Assembly (NCBI RefSeq): GCF_963966145.1
Contig: NC_091054.1
Location: 8,370,001 to 8,434,000 of the forward strand
Direction of reading: 5' to 3'
DNA from: Tenebrio molitor
Lineage: Eukaryota > Arthropoda > Insecta > Coleoptera > Tenebrionidae
DNA: 64,000 nucleotides
This document shows positions 10,924-24,296 of this stretch, one piece after another (position 1 is the stretch's first letter; each line of letters starts with the position of its first letter). The notes beneath the pieces are model-generated. The model saw only the letters and a program-made list of their open reading frames with translations, was not told where the DNA came from and searched no databases. The translations under genes were made by a program, and so were the position numbers.

Positions 10924-13900
10924 CACAAAGCTCCGCCCGTCGAGTACATCCATGTTGATCGGGAAACGACCGTATGAGGTCGACTGTCAGTCGGTTCGTC
11001 CGTCCCTATGCTCACTTATTATCTACCGGTGCCTTTCAGTGATTCCAGACGGGTTTCTGTGGTGACTTCGCATTCTAGTTTCGTCCCCGCTCGCAACAAC
11101 CCACCCTCTTTCAAGCAATAACGCCCCTTCCGCCCTCCAAACCTCCAAATATCGTCAGCGAGAGACGAGGGGGCCCCAACGTCGCGTGAGAGGTGACACA
11201 CAAAACTGACATAACCTCAAACATGTTGACAGTTTTCAAACGTCACCGTCAAACTATTTGTGAGGTTAGAGTCGGTGTTATCGCACAAATTGCAGTCGTA
11301 CCGGTGCAACACTTCCCTCTGGCATCTCCGCCGGTGTCGGGATTTCACCAAAATTCGTTTATAGAAGCGACGACCGCAATTTGGTGAAACAACATTCGAA
11401 ATGTCGACCTCCAACGCGTGCGCCCCCTCGCCCTCCGCTGAACATATTTGCGAGCAATAATTCCTTCGGCCAGGTTCTTCCAATCTAATTTGTGGCGTGA
11501 TACTGACAACATTATTTAATTAATCTGTCAAATGGTTCATAGATTGTTGTCGGGGGCACGAAGCGAATACATTTCAATCAGCGCTGACAAATCAAACGTT
11601 TGCCATTCATCCGCATTCCAACGGCGATTGTTTACGATGATTGTGTTTGAATTTCTACACTTGCAATATTGTAGCTACATATTTGGCCAATTTGCCAACA
11701 CAAACCGATTGCCCTCCAAAAACTAATTGGAACATTCAATCGAAGATGCAAATTTACGATAAATATTTAGTCTGGCCCGCGGTGCCAAGGGCTGGTGATG
11801 GAATTTGTTACGAACGCAAGAACAAAAAACGGTTTTTAATTTCTTTCCCGTTTTGCCATCAAAAAATCCATACATTTTTAACGACGTTTCGGAATGTCCA
11901 CGGCGGAATAAAAAACGAATCTAGTTTTGTTTCGAACCGAGCACAACTAGCAAATCAAGTAAAAATGCGTTTACTTCATGTTTTGTAAAGATGGAAGTTT
12001 TTGTCAACTCTGCTTGTGCAAAATTCATAAATCTGAATTTCAAACGAAAAGCCATGATTCTTATGTTTCCTCATAAATTTTACTGCAAAATGCGATTGCA
12101 GCAGATTTTACGCTGAAAACGTCAAGAGAGATAATGGATTTTCGGTGGTAACGAACACAACTTGGAAAACATAAACGTTGAATAATTCTCGACGACGAAA
12201 CAAATAAAGTCGTGCGTAAGGTAGCATTTTTATAATGCTAGAGTTAAAAGAGAAACGTTTCTATTTAAGGGTTCTTAATAGAAACGCCAATCTGAAAAAT
12301 TTATGCCGTCGCGTGAAATTTCAGCAGACATAAATTCGAGATTCTCGCGACTAATTTAACAGAATCTAGACGCTAAGGTGGGCCATAAAAGAATGTAACG
12401 TTTTCACTTAATTACCTCGCTTAAATCCCCGAGACAAGGCAAAATATGAGTAATCTCGCATTTTGGCCGAGACGAGTTCGGCCGAGCTTGCAAAATTTTT
12501 ACCCTTTCGTACGCGACCTCCCTCCGAATCTCTTCATTCATTTTTTTACTGCCGCACCGAAGCAATAAATAAATAAACGAGGAGGCAATTCGCGAGGCGA
12601 TTCCGCGCCCTCTTCTGCACTTTTCCAAGTGCTACCCTTTGTTTCCTATTGATTTTTCATCGCGAACAACACTCGACGAAGCCATCAAAATTATCAAACA
12701 GAAGCCCAATTAGTATTTGGATGAAAATTACGGTTGCCACAGCGACAGCGCCGCCCCGCACCCGAAATTCGTTTTTGTCTAAGAGGTCAACTCTTCGCCG
12801 CCCCGCAAATCGCATTAACGTTGAAAAGACGACAATTTTTGCTTCTAGAAGACACTTCGTGCCCCCGCTGCTCCGATTCCGCGAAGGTGAAGTCGCCGCA
12901 AGCCCGACGAGTGAACAGACTAGAGACAATCGCAACAAAACCACCCCCCGAAACTGGTAAATTCGCATAAAGTCACCAGGAACCGTGAATAAAATGTGCC
13001 AAAATCATCAACTGTGTGTATTAGTGAAGTCGAACCGATCATTAGCTGTATTAATAATCAATTTTAAAACGAACCGTGCTCCGCTAGTTTAATTCAAAGT
13101 TATTGCATTAGGGCAAGACTCTAGGAGTTAGTAGTCTTCAAGGTGGTGGACTGTGTGCACCGCGTGGACCTTCACCAGGACATCACACTGTTTCAGTTTC
13201 AGAGCGGCTGGATAAGTTTCAGAATTAGTTCGTTGTTCGGTCTAGTAAACTTTGATTTTTTCCCTTTAAGACTTCTGCGTTTATGAATTATTCAACAGAT
13301 GTTTCAGACAGGTTGTAAGTTTCAGTATTGAGCACCACGAGACAGCGATTTCTTTGTGATTGCCTGAATTGTGGGCTTTGTCAATTTGTTGTGATAATTT
13401 GATGCCAACACTCCACTTTTGTTGTTAGGAGGGTGGCCTACGAGTCTGAAAACGTCGAACGATTGTTATTCGCACCGGTCTGTGTGGGACACCGAAAAAT
13501 CTCGCTGACAGTTTGACAACAAGCAGCGCCACTTGCGGCTGAATCGCAAACTACTGACCCAAAACTGTCACAATCAACTTGGCTATTCTGTTGTTTATGA
13601 AACTTTTTCAACACTTCACATTGAAGAAACTGGTTACAATGTAACCGAACCGGTCGCTTTCTTGCCTTGGGGGTTGATACAAAGCACACAGATTAAAATT
13701 CCGCCCTTGAATCTCCGTTCTGGTTTGGAACTTGGCCCCGGCGAAACTTAAAATCATCATGAAATATCAATCAAAGCTTAAACTTAGAGACGAGCGCCTA
13801 AACCACCAAAACTTGGCTTTTATTTTCGTTGTGTTCGTCGGCGGTTTATTTACTTAAAGTTTATAACGAAATTAGAAATTTTTACCGCACTTGCCGTCAA

Positions 13901-16900
13901 ACAAACTTAAATCAAACTTGAGATTTTAAAGGCAAATTAAATTCCTCGGGGAAATTATTTAAAATCATTAAATTGAACAGCTCGCTGCAGCGCTATTTCA
14001 TGGGTTGCCATAATTCGATTTCGGCGAAATATGTTTATGGACGGTGGGATTTATGTTTACAAACATTTCGCCGTTCCGGCGGTTTCGAAAACTTTATTAA
14101 AATCGTTTTATGGAGCCGTAACTCTCCGAGATCACGGTTGATAATTGCGAGAGCGTGGCGCTCGCGTCGGCCCTCTGACGGTCGCGTCGCGGACCACGCT
14201 GACAGTCGTGTCAATTTTAACGTGCGCCTGCGCTCTTCAAGAGTTTACGAATAAATCGGCCCCGCGGGGACTGTTTGCGTATTTGCTTTGCCTCTTATTT
14301 GTGATGGCATATTGAAGTCGTACGTTCTGTTTGACTTTATCATATTGTTTTCGTTCCTTCGATGATTTTTCCGTCGATAAATATTTATTAGGGGCGCTGT
14401 TCGCCATTATGAAAAATGGCGCAAACAGAGCGGAATCTGATAAATGTCACGGTTGAAATCCCGTATTTTAGCAGTTGATTCAATTAAATCAGGACGTAGA
14501 AACTAGAGCGTTGATTGATAGGAAAGTCTGCACCGGAGCGGCGAAATTGTTAACTCGATCGTTGCTAGCACAACTAAAAATTAATTTCGTCCGGGGTTGT
14601 TTTGTTCGACGTTGTAACAAGACAATTATGAGAGGGGCAGAGAAATTCATTAAAATTCTGAGCGGTTTTATTAAAACACGGTCGAGTTGGTGGGGCCGTT
14701 GCGAATTTAGTTTTATTGAAAAAAATGCGACAACACCAGAATGAGTTTATTCAATTTAGTGGATCGTAAAATTATCGAGTTTTTTGTTATGTTGTCATAA
14801 AAAATAAGATCTCGGGCCGTTTCCGAAAACCGATTCTGAGCTTAATAGACACTTTATCACGAGATTGGCGTTTTTACGAGCGTTATTTTAAAAATTCTTG
14901 GGACCGATGGAAAAGAGGTGAGAGGGCCGCCGCCCCCGGCCCGCCGTCCAACTCGCAATGCTCCGGACGCGTCCCTCGTCTGTCCAACCAACTTGGCCAC
15001 CTCATCGACAAGTTATTCCTGGTCCTTCGACCCGGATCTATCATTTAAATTAATCCCACCATGCTCCAGCCCCGTTCTATTCATTCGACAGTCGGGATTT
15101 ATTGCAGGATTTAATTAATTGAAAGTACACAATATTCGCGTGATGTTAATCCACTCCACTCTTCAATCATTACATTATGGAAATCGATCGGTTCGGGATT
15201 ATCGCGTCCCGCCTGAAATTCGGCTTAGCCGGATCGATTCGATCGGTAGGGCCGGATTTTTTTGGTGCGCTCGAGATCTGGGTCGTTGCAGGATTGCATC
15301 TTGCAATTTATATCCTGGCGGCCATATTGCGGTGGATCCCGGAAGAGGGAGCAAGATGCACGTACCGCTTGAATATGTAATAGGCAAGGGACGAGGTAAT
15401 TTACATTTATAGCAAAGTGTATGTGATCTACGCCACAACAGCAAAATTCGCTAAATAAGGGATGCAGGCTGCGAGTCAAAGAGGGGGCGGCGGCGGCGGC
15501 CGAAATTATGAAAAATCGACCGGGCTGGGCGTCCATCAAATTGCGAAATTAAGTTTCGCTGGAACTACTTGACAGTTACCGTTTGCCCGGCCCATTTTTC
15601 AGCCTTATTAATTCCGGCTTCGTCTGGGCGAAAAAATATTGCCTCTGGAATTTCTGTTCTCCTTTTAATAAATAGAGTCTGGACTCCAATACTTTCCTAA
15701 TTACCCACTTTATAATGTTCCAATGAGGAAATTCCTAACGGGCAATTCGTTTCCAATGTTCTAACAAGCCCACGGCCCTTTAAAAGAGAAATTTATCTTA
15801 TCACTCCCCGCGAACAAAAGGGTTCACTACTTAATTAATACCGGGCGCCCCCATCCATTATCGCCCGAAAAAACCCCTCTCGAGGAGACGCCACCGGCGA
15901 TTTTTTCGCACAATGAGATATTTACGAGCTCCCCGGACAAATTTCAATATGGCGACGATTACTCATTGTTATCTGAAATCACGGCGAGGCCTCGGTGCGC
16001 CATAAATATTTGATAACACTCCTCCAACGAAAAGTTAGATAGAGTCGGGGATCCGGTAGGGGATCGTTTCCGGTCTAACGTAATGTTATTACTTTGTCAC
16101 TGACCGCCCTGTGGACGGGGCCGCACTCGAAACACATCCACCGCAGTCACTTTTAATCCGTTAACTTATTGCAGAGACTTTGTACAGCTGAACTGGTCGA
16201 CTGAAAAATTGCAGGATCGGGGATCTCTCCGTTTCTGGCGCTTTCTTACGACAAACTTCTACGAATTATTCATAGTTTGAGGTTAGGTGGGGGACCGGAT
16301 CGGCGACGGTGGCGCCACAGCTAACCAAAACGTGCAAAGGCGTGTTTTTGTCTACTTACGAAATTAAAACGTCTCTTGCCGAACAATTTGTCTTTGTAGA
16401 GTTGTTGTTGTGACCTATTTTAATCATTTATTATTCGCTTCCACTGTGCGCCATCTAGTGACGAACGCCTGCAACATTGATCAGTTCCGATTATATCCAT
16501 TTCTGATTCTAATTCTACCATTCTTCCTTCATCGAATGGGACCTCTAACTCCACAGCATTTTGACCCACGACCAAAAAGTATCGACTTCTTCTTTAGAAC
16601 GAACCAAATTCTGATCCTGTGGGTGCAGACTGCTCAACCTTTTAACTTTTAACACGTCCAAGACAAAAAGAGAACACAACACATAAACTGTTATTACTAT
16701 AATTCTCTTGAGATTATATTTTGTTCTTTATTTCATCTTCTACCACAGCTAAATAACAATATTCGCTTGTCAACATTCTAAGCTGATGTTCTGTGGTTGG
16801 TGGTTGCAGTAGAGGGTCCCACTCCATATGTCAATTTGAAGTATTTTTTTTTAAATTTTGGCCCAATTTGGAGGCTTCCTCAGGTCTAAAAAGCCTTTAA

Positions 16901-18600
16901 ACGTGTTTTAAAACGTCGACATTCGAGTTATGTCCGTGATCCACGTAACGTAAAAATTTTTATTGAGGTTAGGTGGCCCCGCTTGACGTAAAACTTGACA
17001 GGGTGGTATTTATGCCCCCAGAGGTGCAATTATTTGCAAACCATTAACTGTCGTTGTGGGAATAATGTCAAGTACGTGTACGACCACGTCAAGTGAGAGT
17101 CGGTGCGGCCCCAAAATAAATCACCAGTCCAGGAGCGCACTCGGACTTTTTGGGCCGCAGACAGCAATAGCCGGGACGTCCACGGCACCGTTCCGGAAGG
17201 TAAATATTGGCGATCGTAATTAAGTTAGTGCGCGGTTCGCCCTCCAAGACGAGCTATTAACAATTGAGCAAATATTAGCCCCGTACACGTTGCCAAATGT
17301 GGCTAATCCAAACATCCAATTTTACATTAACATATGAATAATCTGTGTGCGTTGTAATTGGGCGAGCGGCTATCTCAGTGGCGCACGTTTAATGTAATTG
17401 CATGCAAAATTTACAGAGATAACGTGCAGCAACAAACACATCACTCAAATAGCCAAACACAAACGGAATATAAAAAAATTCCAAAGCGAATCCACTTCAT
17501 GAGCGCGCTCGCAAAGCGTGAAAGAATGAAAGCGAACACTTTACTCATTATGCGAAAAGATTTCAAAGGACCAACACATTTCCTTAGTTACAATGGGACT
17601 GAGCGAGATTTTTTGTGTGAAAGGACGATTCCATAAAGCCGGTGCGACGTTGCCAGAGCTGTAACAAACAGTGTCAGTTGGAGCGACTGTAATTATTGTA
17701 GTTTATGTCTAGATGATTTAAGATTGTTGAAGTGTACATACATTTTATTTTTACTGGTCACGTGTGGAGCGGGAGCGGTCGGGGATTCCCACATCGCAGG
17801 GGACCCCCCGATCGAACCCGTATTGTAATATACTTATGTGCAACAAATTGCCAATGGGACTGAGCGGACCGCAGTGATGTAGGGTAATGGCGAGGCAATT
17901 ATTTGTGGCTAATTGTGCCCCAGCAACAACACTGTCAGTCGATAAAATCACTGTACATATATTTAGTGGAGAGGACTCTGCTTTATCGGCCGAGTTTGTA
18001 CTTCTTCGCGGGAGTATTTTATGCGAATCGATTGTGTCTCCTCATTTTCGTGGTTATTTTGATACGGACTTGGCAAAAATGAGACAAAATAACTGCCACT
18101 AGAGATGATAGTGTATTGTAGAGCGCATCTCTAACACGTTTGTACATAAATAACTATGATAATCATGTAGGTCGAGTTGTAAGTAGATAGAAATGCACTT
18201 TATATTGTAAGCAATCACCAAATATAAATAAATTATTGATAGAGTGGTGTTTTACTGGAAGATTAATTCGGCGAACGAACGGCGGAGATGCCTCCATCCA
18301 TCACCTCTTTGTCTGTTTACGAGGAAAATCGGCGATGATTTGTTGGTGTGTTGTTGCACAAAACCCTTTTAGCCCTCGAAAATTTTACAACACGCCGTCA
18401 ATTGATCCAGGGAGACAGTTTTTGTCGGGTGCCGACATAATAAAGCCGTAAGAGAAGGACGCAGCTGCGAACATTCCAAAATCATATTTCAGGAGCAGTT
18501 TTAATTAAGATAATTTACTTTCATGCGAAGCGTCACATTCCTTTAAGAGCGTTCGAAAAAGATGCTCGCGCACTTTTTGCAGATTAATCCAACGGCACCA
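10924..18600. other. 7.7 kb without recognisable genes
   Basis: Culd 3' UTR presumably occupies the start. Beyond that only short frames without motifs are present. A run at about 17640-18230 resembles a plus-strand 3' UTR, being AT-rich and ending in AATAAA near 18226, but no matching coding exon was found. Small imperfect hairpins occur (for example 14397-14428). Nothing else could be supported. Confidence 0.35.
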
Positions 18601-18639
18601 AGAATCACCTGAGGCGGAATCGATAGTGTCGTCTAGAAC

Positions 18640-19085
18640 TGGATGGCTCTTGCATAATTAACGATCAGGAAGAGAACGGAGGAGCTTGTGCATCTCCATC
18701 TGTCAAAGTGGAGTGCGCCGAATGTGCCAGAGGAAAATAAGCTGACGTTTGTCTGTCCTGGATGCATCTGCATCGTGAATGCAGCGTTCTGGCTCCCGAG
18801 AGATTCACAAATTATATGGGTTGGTCCGGACGTGCTCCTCTAAACTGCGGTTCTCTTAAATATTTATGTGGCTTTGTCGGTCGACAACTTCCAAGTCGTC
18901 CTATGTCCACACCGTCGACGCTAACAACTTGCGCCGCATTTTCTTATCCTGCACGACGAATGTATCGAGTTTGCACATGGATAACAAGGGACCGGTGGCT
19001 TGGCTCGACTTATCTGGCAAGATGGTCTGGAAAGCTGCATATCGTCCCGGGGAAGCACAAAAGCGCACGAAAAATAAAAATTGAA
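18640..19085 (+). pseudogene. possible decayed coding fragment
   Basis: The patch keeps protein-like reading in all three plus frames in turn, interrupted by stops. For example, 18866-19084 reads NNLRRIFLSC...GPVAWLDLSG, and 18690-18830 reads NKLTFVCPGC...DSQIIWVG. This could be an exon remnant with frameshifts, perhaps of a beta-propeller-type protein. I do not recognise the family and the call is weak. Confidence 0.25.
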
Positions 19086-19129
19086 CAGTTTGTAGTCGTA
19101 CAATCTTCAAAAACTGTTAGGTAGGTAGA

Positions 19130-20150
19130 TAACGAAATAATGATGTTTGAAGAGAAAAGCAGAAAGACAAAAGATTTGGAGCAAAATCATATGCTGGGGT
19201 TATGGCCGTCGTCGTTGTGACCATTTAAATGTGGTGCTTCAAAGAATTCGGCCACCTAAAAGAATGAAAACCGTGGTATATGTATTTTTTTTGACAACAG
19301 AATATGATGCAGGGCTGCCAACTTAAACCACGATAGTTATGGCTTTCTCGATTTTTTTCTCGATCACAGGCCAGCCAGATGACATTGTTGGTACTTTTTT
19401 TTTCGAATTTATTTTGAATGGGCATAAAATCTCATTAGAATCAACTTTTTTGGATATATTTGACACAAATTCGGAATTAAAAAGATTTCAGATTTGAGTA
19501 CACTGGAAATTACGTGATAACTTGAATGAGTAAAAAATGTCTTCATAAGCCGTGAGAAGACAAAAAAGAACAACGTTTTTCTATCCTGATAAACGTGTCA
19601 AGGCCATTGTTTGCCATCTGTTTTAAGAAATTATTTGAATGTCACATTTTGAAACCTCTTAATGAAGTCTAAATTTAATGTTTTAATAGAAATACCTATC
19701 CAAAATATGTTTTGCTAAACTGAAAGAATTTTCAAAAACCTCATTTCTGCCTAATAAGAATATTTTATTGCTACAAATGTAAATTTGTAAATCAATAAAA
19801 AGTACTGGGTGTCTAAATAAAAATCTGATTGAAAACTAAAAAAACACTTTTTCTTACTTGATGAGTAAGTTGTTGTCATTTTAAATGAAGTACTTGAAAG
19901 GATATCTGTTTCCGAAATGTATTTAGAATTTTGGTAACCTTGAAAATTTTTCAGGCAGACGCTTTTTTGTCTTTGATGTAAATCTGTAAACTGTCATAAT
20001 TTTGAAAGAATTTCTGTGTTTATGAGAGGTTATGATAAGAGTAAGGGAATTATTAAATATTGCATTTTGAGGAACATTTTATGCTTCTAAAGAATGTTAC
20101 GTAATTTGGAATTTAAACTTTCTAAATCTCTTAAACCAAACCTTTTTAAA
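19130..20150. other. no gene seen
   Basis: AT-rich sequence with only short frames lacking motifs. Confidence 0.4.
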
Positions 20151-20152
20151 AT

Positions 20153-20393
20153 ACTTTTTTGTTCGACACTGTCAGAATTTGAGAATTTTCTCCTGCGTGA
20201 ACAGATTTTGATAAATGTCACAACTTGTCAAAACGAAACGTCAAGCTAATTTTAAAGATATTAGGCGATTTGGAGCCTTTAAGGGATTTGTCGAACAAAA
20301 AAACGTTGTATTCAACTCGTTCGTGTGTAAACTGGCCTACTCATGCCAAAAAAGGCCCAATTTACACACAAACTCGTTAAATAAACTACCATT
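20153..20393. repeat. dispersed repeat, copy A
   Basis: About 240 bases match 33141-33351 in the same orientation. Shared blocks include TTTTTTGTTCGACACTGTCA, GAATTTGAGAATTTTCTCCT, CACAACTTGTCAAAACGAAA and GCGATTTGGAGCCTTTAAGG. The 3' part is itself a fold-back (CGTTCGTGTGTAAA against TTTACACACAAACTCG). Both copies end near AAATAAACTAC. No coding capacity is seen; it is probably a short interspersed or MITE-type element. Confidence 0.85.
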
Positions 20394-20721
20394 TGTGCAC
20401 TATCTGCAGTACTAGGACTTCTGTACCTTTTTTGAAGAATAAAGTGTAATTTTTGTTCCCAAGGAATTAAAAATGGTTCAAAATCCCAGAAAACTTAGTG
20501 GAAATAAACAACGTTGGCATGATAACATAGGTAGGTACAACTGTCTGATAAAAGTCGATAAACGTCAAAATGTAAAGAATAGCGTCAACGATTTTCAAAA
20601 CTCTTATTCTCGTTGGTGAATATATTTATTTGATAAACTACAAACATAAATGTGTGAATCAGTAAAATCTCTTAATTGCTGTGCGGTCCAACTCTACGAT
20701 GACATCCAAAGACGTTTACTC

Positions 20722-21417
20722 TTAGGGCGGATAGGTCTCGGCTTCCACTTTCAGACAAACTAAATCCTCCTCCTCTGTATAGATAGATATCTCGGCCCGA
20801 AATCTTCCATATAGAATTTGAGGCAAGCCGATATTCTGATAGCTTTCTTTGTGTCCCTTTATGGAATACTCTCCCTAGAAAAAACACATGAAAGTGACGC
20901 ATCAGCATTTATATTTATTTGCAGTACTGCCGGGAACAGGTTCGAATCTTCGATTTGGGGTTCCAACGCTTGTCTGAAATTTTCCCAAACCACCTCCAGA
21001 TGTTCATTGGCGAACTCCATGAAATTTCTGTCGCTCTCCGTAAAAGCATCTTCCTTCCAGGCGTTGTTCTCCCATTTCTCAGCCACAAGCGATAACTATT
21101 TGAATTATTTTCACAAGATGATACTCAAAAGTGGGGGGCTTACCATTAACTCATCACCGAAATCATGTGGCATATTGAAGGAAAATGTGACGCTGTTACT
21201 TTTGTCCGCTTCAGTATTCAGTTGCATCGTGAGGTCTATATTGTTGACGTCTTCAGAACATGGTCCGAATTCGTAGAGTTTTATGGGACCGACGGGACCA
21301 GCCTGCATTGTAACAAAATAACATTTTAATTAAACCAGATAAAGGACTTACTGCATTGGAAGCGACAAGAAGGATTTTTGCCCCCCAGAGCATCAACACT
21401 GTTATGACAGTTTTCAT
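20722..21417 (-). CDS. small secreted protein, paralogue A
   Basis: Four exons, 21417-21352, 21302-21144, 21095-20928 and 20874-20722, give 181 residues, with all introns in phase 0 and GT-AG. The start is an ATG followed by a hydrophobic signal peptide (MKTVITVLMLWGAKILLV). The mature part begins AGPVGPIKLYEFGPC, has W-ENNAW and FMEF...VVWENF motifs, and ends in a segment with PQILYGRFRAEISIY and DLVCLKVE. The last intron is only 53 bases. The exon plan is the same as in paralogue B, 1.3 kb upstream, so the two arose by tandem duplication. The layout (one early Cys, central aromatic helix, C-terminal strand pairs) recalls insect DUF1091/MD-2-like lipid-binding folds. I do not firmly recognise the family, and the function is unknown. 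Confidence 0.75.
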
Positions 21418-22718
21418 TTTATGAATAACTTCACAGTGTGGACCAGCTTTATAGTAGTTCTAGTGGACTGCAAAAAAACATTTCCTCCATGAAACTACAC
21501 CAATTGATGTATTTGTCGTCAAAACCTTGAAAAGAATGTTCCAACATGTATCTAATTAAAAAAATAACATTTCCCATTTTTATTCAAAAAATGTTTACGT
21601 ATTTCTTTCGTTAGTCTAATATTAAAGGTCAAAACTAATTTTACAAAATTTGAACGTCGCGCTGACTTTCAAGAAAACAAAAAGATCTGATAGACTAAAA
21701 AGTTCCACTATTTACTTATTTATCCAACACTTGTTTATTATGAAGTCATAATAATGCCGATTTTGAATATATTATGAGGTCTATAAAACACTAGTGGACT
21801 TATGAACCCATAATTAAACTGTTTTTATAATTACATAATGAGTTTAGAGAGAATTGAACAGTTTATTGAACATCAAAAAGAATTAGAACTGTGACAGAAG
21901 GAGGTGTTGGATAAAACTATGTATTACACTAGTGACTTATTTGCCTTATAAGACACTTGTATAATAAATAGCTATTACTTAACTACTATTATTTAACTGG
22001 TTGTTAAAATCATGCTTTGACGCAATAGAAAATGCTCTATTGTAAAACGGTCGTAAATATCATAACCTGTCATCAGGTTATATGATATTAATTCTCATTT
22101 TTTTGACACTTTGTTGACATGGGCATAATCAGGCAGGAAAATTTTTTCTGTAACAATTTAACAACATTTTGACATTACAAACCTTGGCTCGCGTCAATGG
22201 TAAAAAAATTAATTACGCCAATTATTTTTTTGCATATCGTAATGAAAGTGACACGCAAAATCGTAGTGAAAGTAGCACTTTTTTTACACGAAAAATCGTA
22301 GCGAAAGTATGTATAGTACTTTTTTTGCATCATTTTATTCCATCACCTTGGAGATGATTGATAAGCATACCTATTTCTTTGTTGTAATTTTTCATAAATC
22401 TTTTAGACTAAATTTCTCAACTTTTTTCGATATGCAAAAAAATAGTGTGTACAACACGTTATGAAAGTCTCTTTTTTCACTTATTTGCTTGATTAACTAG
22501 GGCTAACTACATAGTTGTACATACAAATAATATGGTTGCTTTTTATGTTGAATCATAGGCGGCCACGAAAGTACCAGTAACCCACACAAATGTCAGTTTG
22601 AATGGACGGTCTTGCCAACTCTTTCAAATTAAAAAAAAAACACTTGAATAGATTTGCAAATGAAATTTATTTTTCAAAAATAAGTTTGGAAAAGCACATA
22701 AAATCATTCAAGGCCATG
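21418..22718. other. spacer between paralogues; no gene
   Basis: AT-rich spacer. At about 22225-22330 a short motif (ATCGTAGTGAAAGT and variants) recurs three times at 30-40 base spacing, which looks like simple local duplication. Confidence 0.4.
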
Positions 22719-23408
22719 TTACAACGGTGGTGAGACTTCAATTTCAGTTTTTAGACAAATAAGATCTTCGTCACCTGCTGAAATCGTCAAAATACATCTG
22801 AATCTTCCGTAAAGCGTTTGAGGCATGTCAATGTTTTTGTAAGTGTCTTTGAAGAATTCCAAACTGTGTTGACCCTACAGAACATGTTGTTAGTGGGCAT
22901 ACAGACTACCATACCTAGTACCGATGGAATTCTTCTGGAGTCGGTAATCGGGGGAGAAATTTTGTTTGCAGCATTTTGCCAAACTTTTGACCAATAACTG
23001 TCTATAAAATCAAAAAAGTTCCTGTTGTCAGAGTAGACGTCCTTCTGCCAGGCGTTATTCTCCCACTTGTCAGCATTGAATGTGACCTGCAACATCTTTT
23101 TAGGGAAAAAAACTAGATTAAAACTCATTTACATCCAATTCGTCTCCATAGTCTTGTGCGGTATCAAAACTAAAAGATACACTTTTGCTTTTATCTTTTT
23201 CTGTGTGCAACTTAATATCGCCATTAATGTTATTAATTGGAGGGTCACATTCTCTCAGTTCAAGTATATTAATGGGGCCTATAGGACCCATCTGCAATTG
23301 TAAAACATAACACAAGAAATTATATGAAGCTGCACTTACACCGGGGGAAAATCCACAACCAAATTTTGTCCCGGATAAAAACAACAAGGTTCTTAAAAAA
23401 TTGTTCAT
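22719..23408 (-). CDS. small secreted protein, paralogue B
   Basis: Four exons, 23408-23340, 23291-23133, 23086-22922 and 22874-22719, encode 182 residues with all introns in phase 0. Exon 2 is 159 bases, exactly as in paralogue A. The ATG begins a hydrophobic leader (MNNFLRTLLFLSG). The mature protein starts MGPIGPINILELREC and carries KWENNAWQKD, FFDFIDSYW and PQTLYGRFRCIL...DLICLKTE, each aligned with paralogue A. The last intron is 47 bases and starts GTACT as in the sister gene. The two proteins are clearly diverged, so the duplication is not recent. Function is unknown; a secreted ligand-binding or immune-type role is only a guess from fold resemblance. Confidence 0.75.
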
Positions 23409-23646
23409 GTTGTGGCTGGCACGACTGTGTAGCTTGGTTTGTATTTATATTATTTTCAAAAGCAGAAAAAAATATTGCGGAATCATGTACCGATGTAAAA
23501 CATGTGTTGACCTTCGGCAAAAAATTGTAAGGGAATAAAAACGCGAATTATTGCGAATCTTGGTAACCCGTGTCATATCTGAGCTTGATTCAGCGTCAAC
23601 CGTCGACATACGAAACGTCAAAGTTGACGTTTACGACATTTGTGAC

Positions 23647-24288
23647 CAGTGTTGCCAGGTGAGAGGGAATTTCCCTTTTTTAAGGGAATTTTCAATATAA
23701 AAGGGAAAAGGGGAATTTATCTTCTAAATAGGGATTTTCCATGATTTCTAAAAATACAAAATTGTCGGAGATATTTACTTTGGTCGTTCCGCTAAACCGC
23801 GCCGACAGCCCATTGCTTCCGAGAAGCAGTGCCAAGTGGTTAATTGCCGACGCCGACCGAATCTGCTGATACTATTGTCACAGTATAACCTATTGTCTTG
23901 AACTTTTTATATATTCATAGAACTAATAAGAAATATAATAAGAATTGCAAACTCCAGGAAGGACTTATTGGCTGTTTTCATTTAATATTTGCCGAGCCGT
24001 TGCCATTCTTTCTTCGTTCTTTCAAGTAACAACAGAAAAAAAAAAGTCAGATCATTCGAACGAAAGTGCCCCGTTCGGTAAAAGTACTAATAAGACTAAA
24101 CCATTTAAAAAGTTTAATTCAATGTGGCTTATAGATCCACTTTTTAAAAATTGGCTAACTAGTGATAAGAACAATATTCACTTATGCAAGTGCATAGCCT
24201 GCAATAAACAAAAGGGAAATTAAGGCTGAAAAAGGGAATTTTCAAGATAAGAGTAGGGAAATTTTATGACAGTCACCTGGCAACACTG
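23647..24288 (+). mobile_element. non-autonomous hAT-type element with perfect TSD
   Basis: The termini are 16-base perfect inverted repeats (CAGTGTTGCCAGGTGA). The flanks are an exact 8-base direct duplication, TTTGTGAC, at 23639-23646 and 24289-24296, the hAT-superfamily signature. An internal frame (23945-24223) ends with a BED-zinc-finger-like start: WLIDPLFKNWL...HLCKCIACNK, similar to the N-terminus of many hAT transposases. The catalytic part is absent, so the element is an internally deleted derivative. Confidence 0.88.
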
Positions 24289-24296
24289 TTTGTGAC

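Noticed and set aside
10090..10953. 287-codon minus-strand frame antisense to Culd exon 2
   Set aside because: It is a composition shadow of the GC-rich plus-strand exon, which has the LDLa and membrane segments.
16277..16291. TTAGG-like telomeric sequence
   Set aside because: Only a single TTAGG within a longer word; no tandem array is present.
20936..20950. tRNA T-arm-like GGTTCGAATC
   Set aside because: It lies inside exon 3 of paralogue A, and no cloverleaf can be formed around it.
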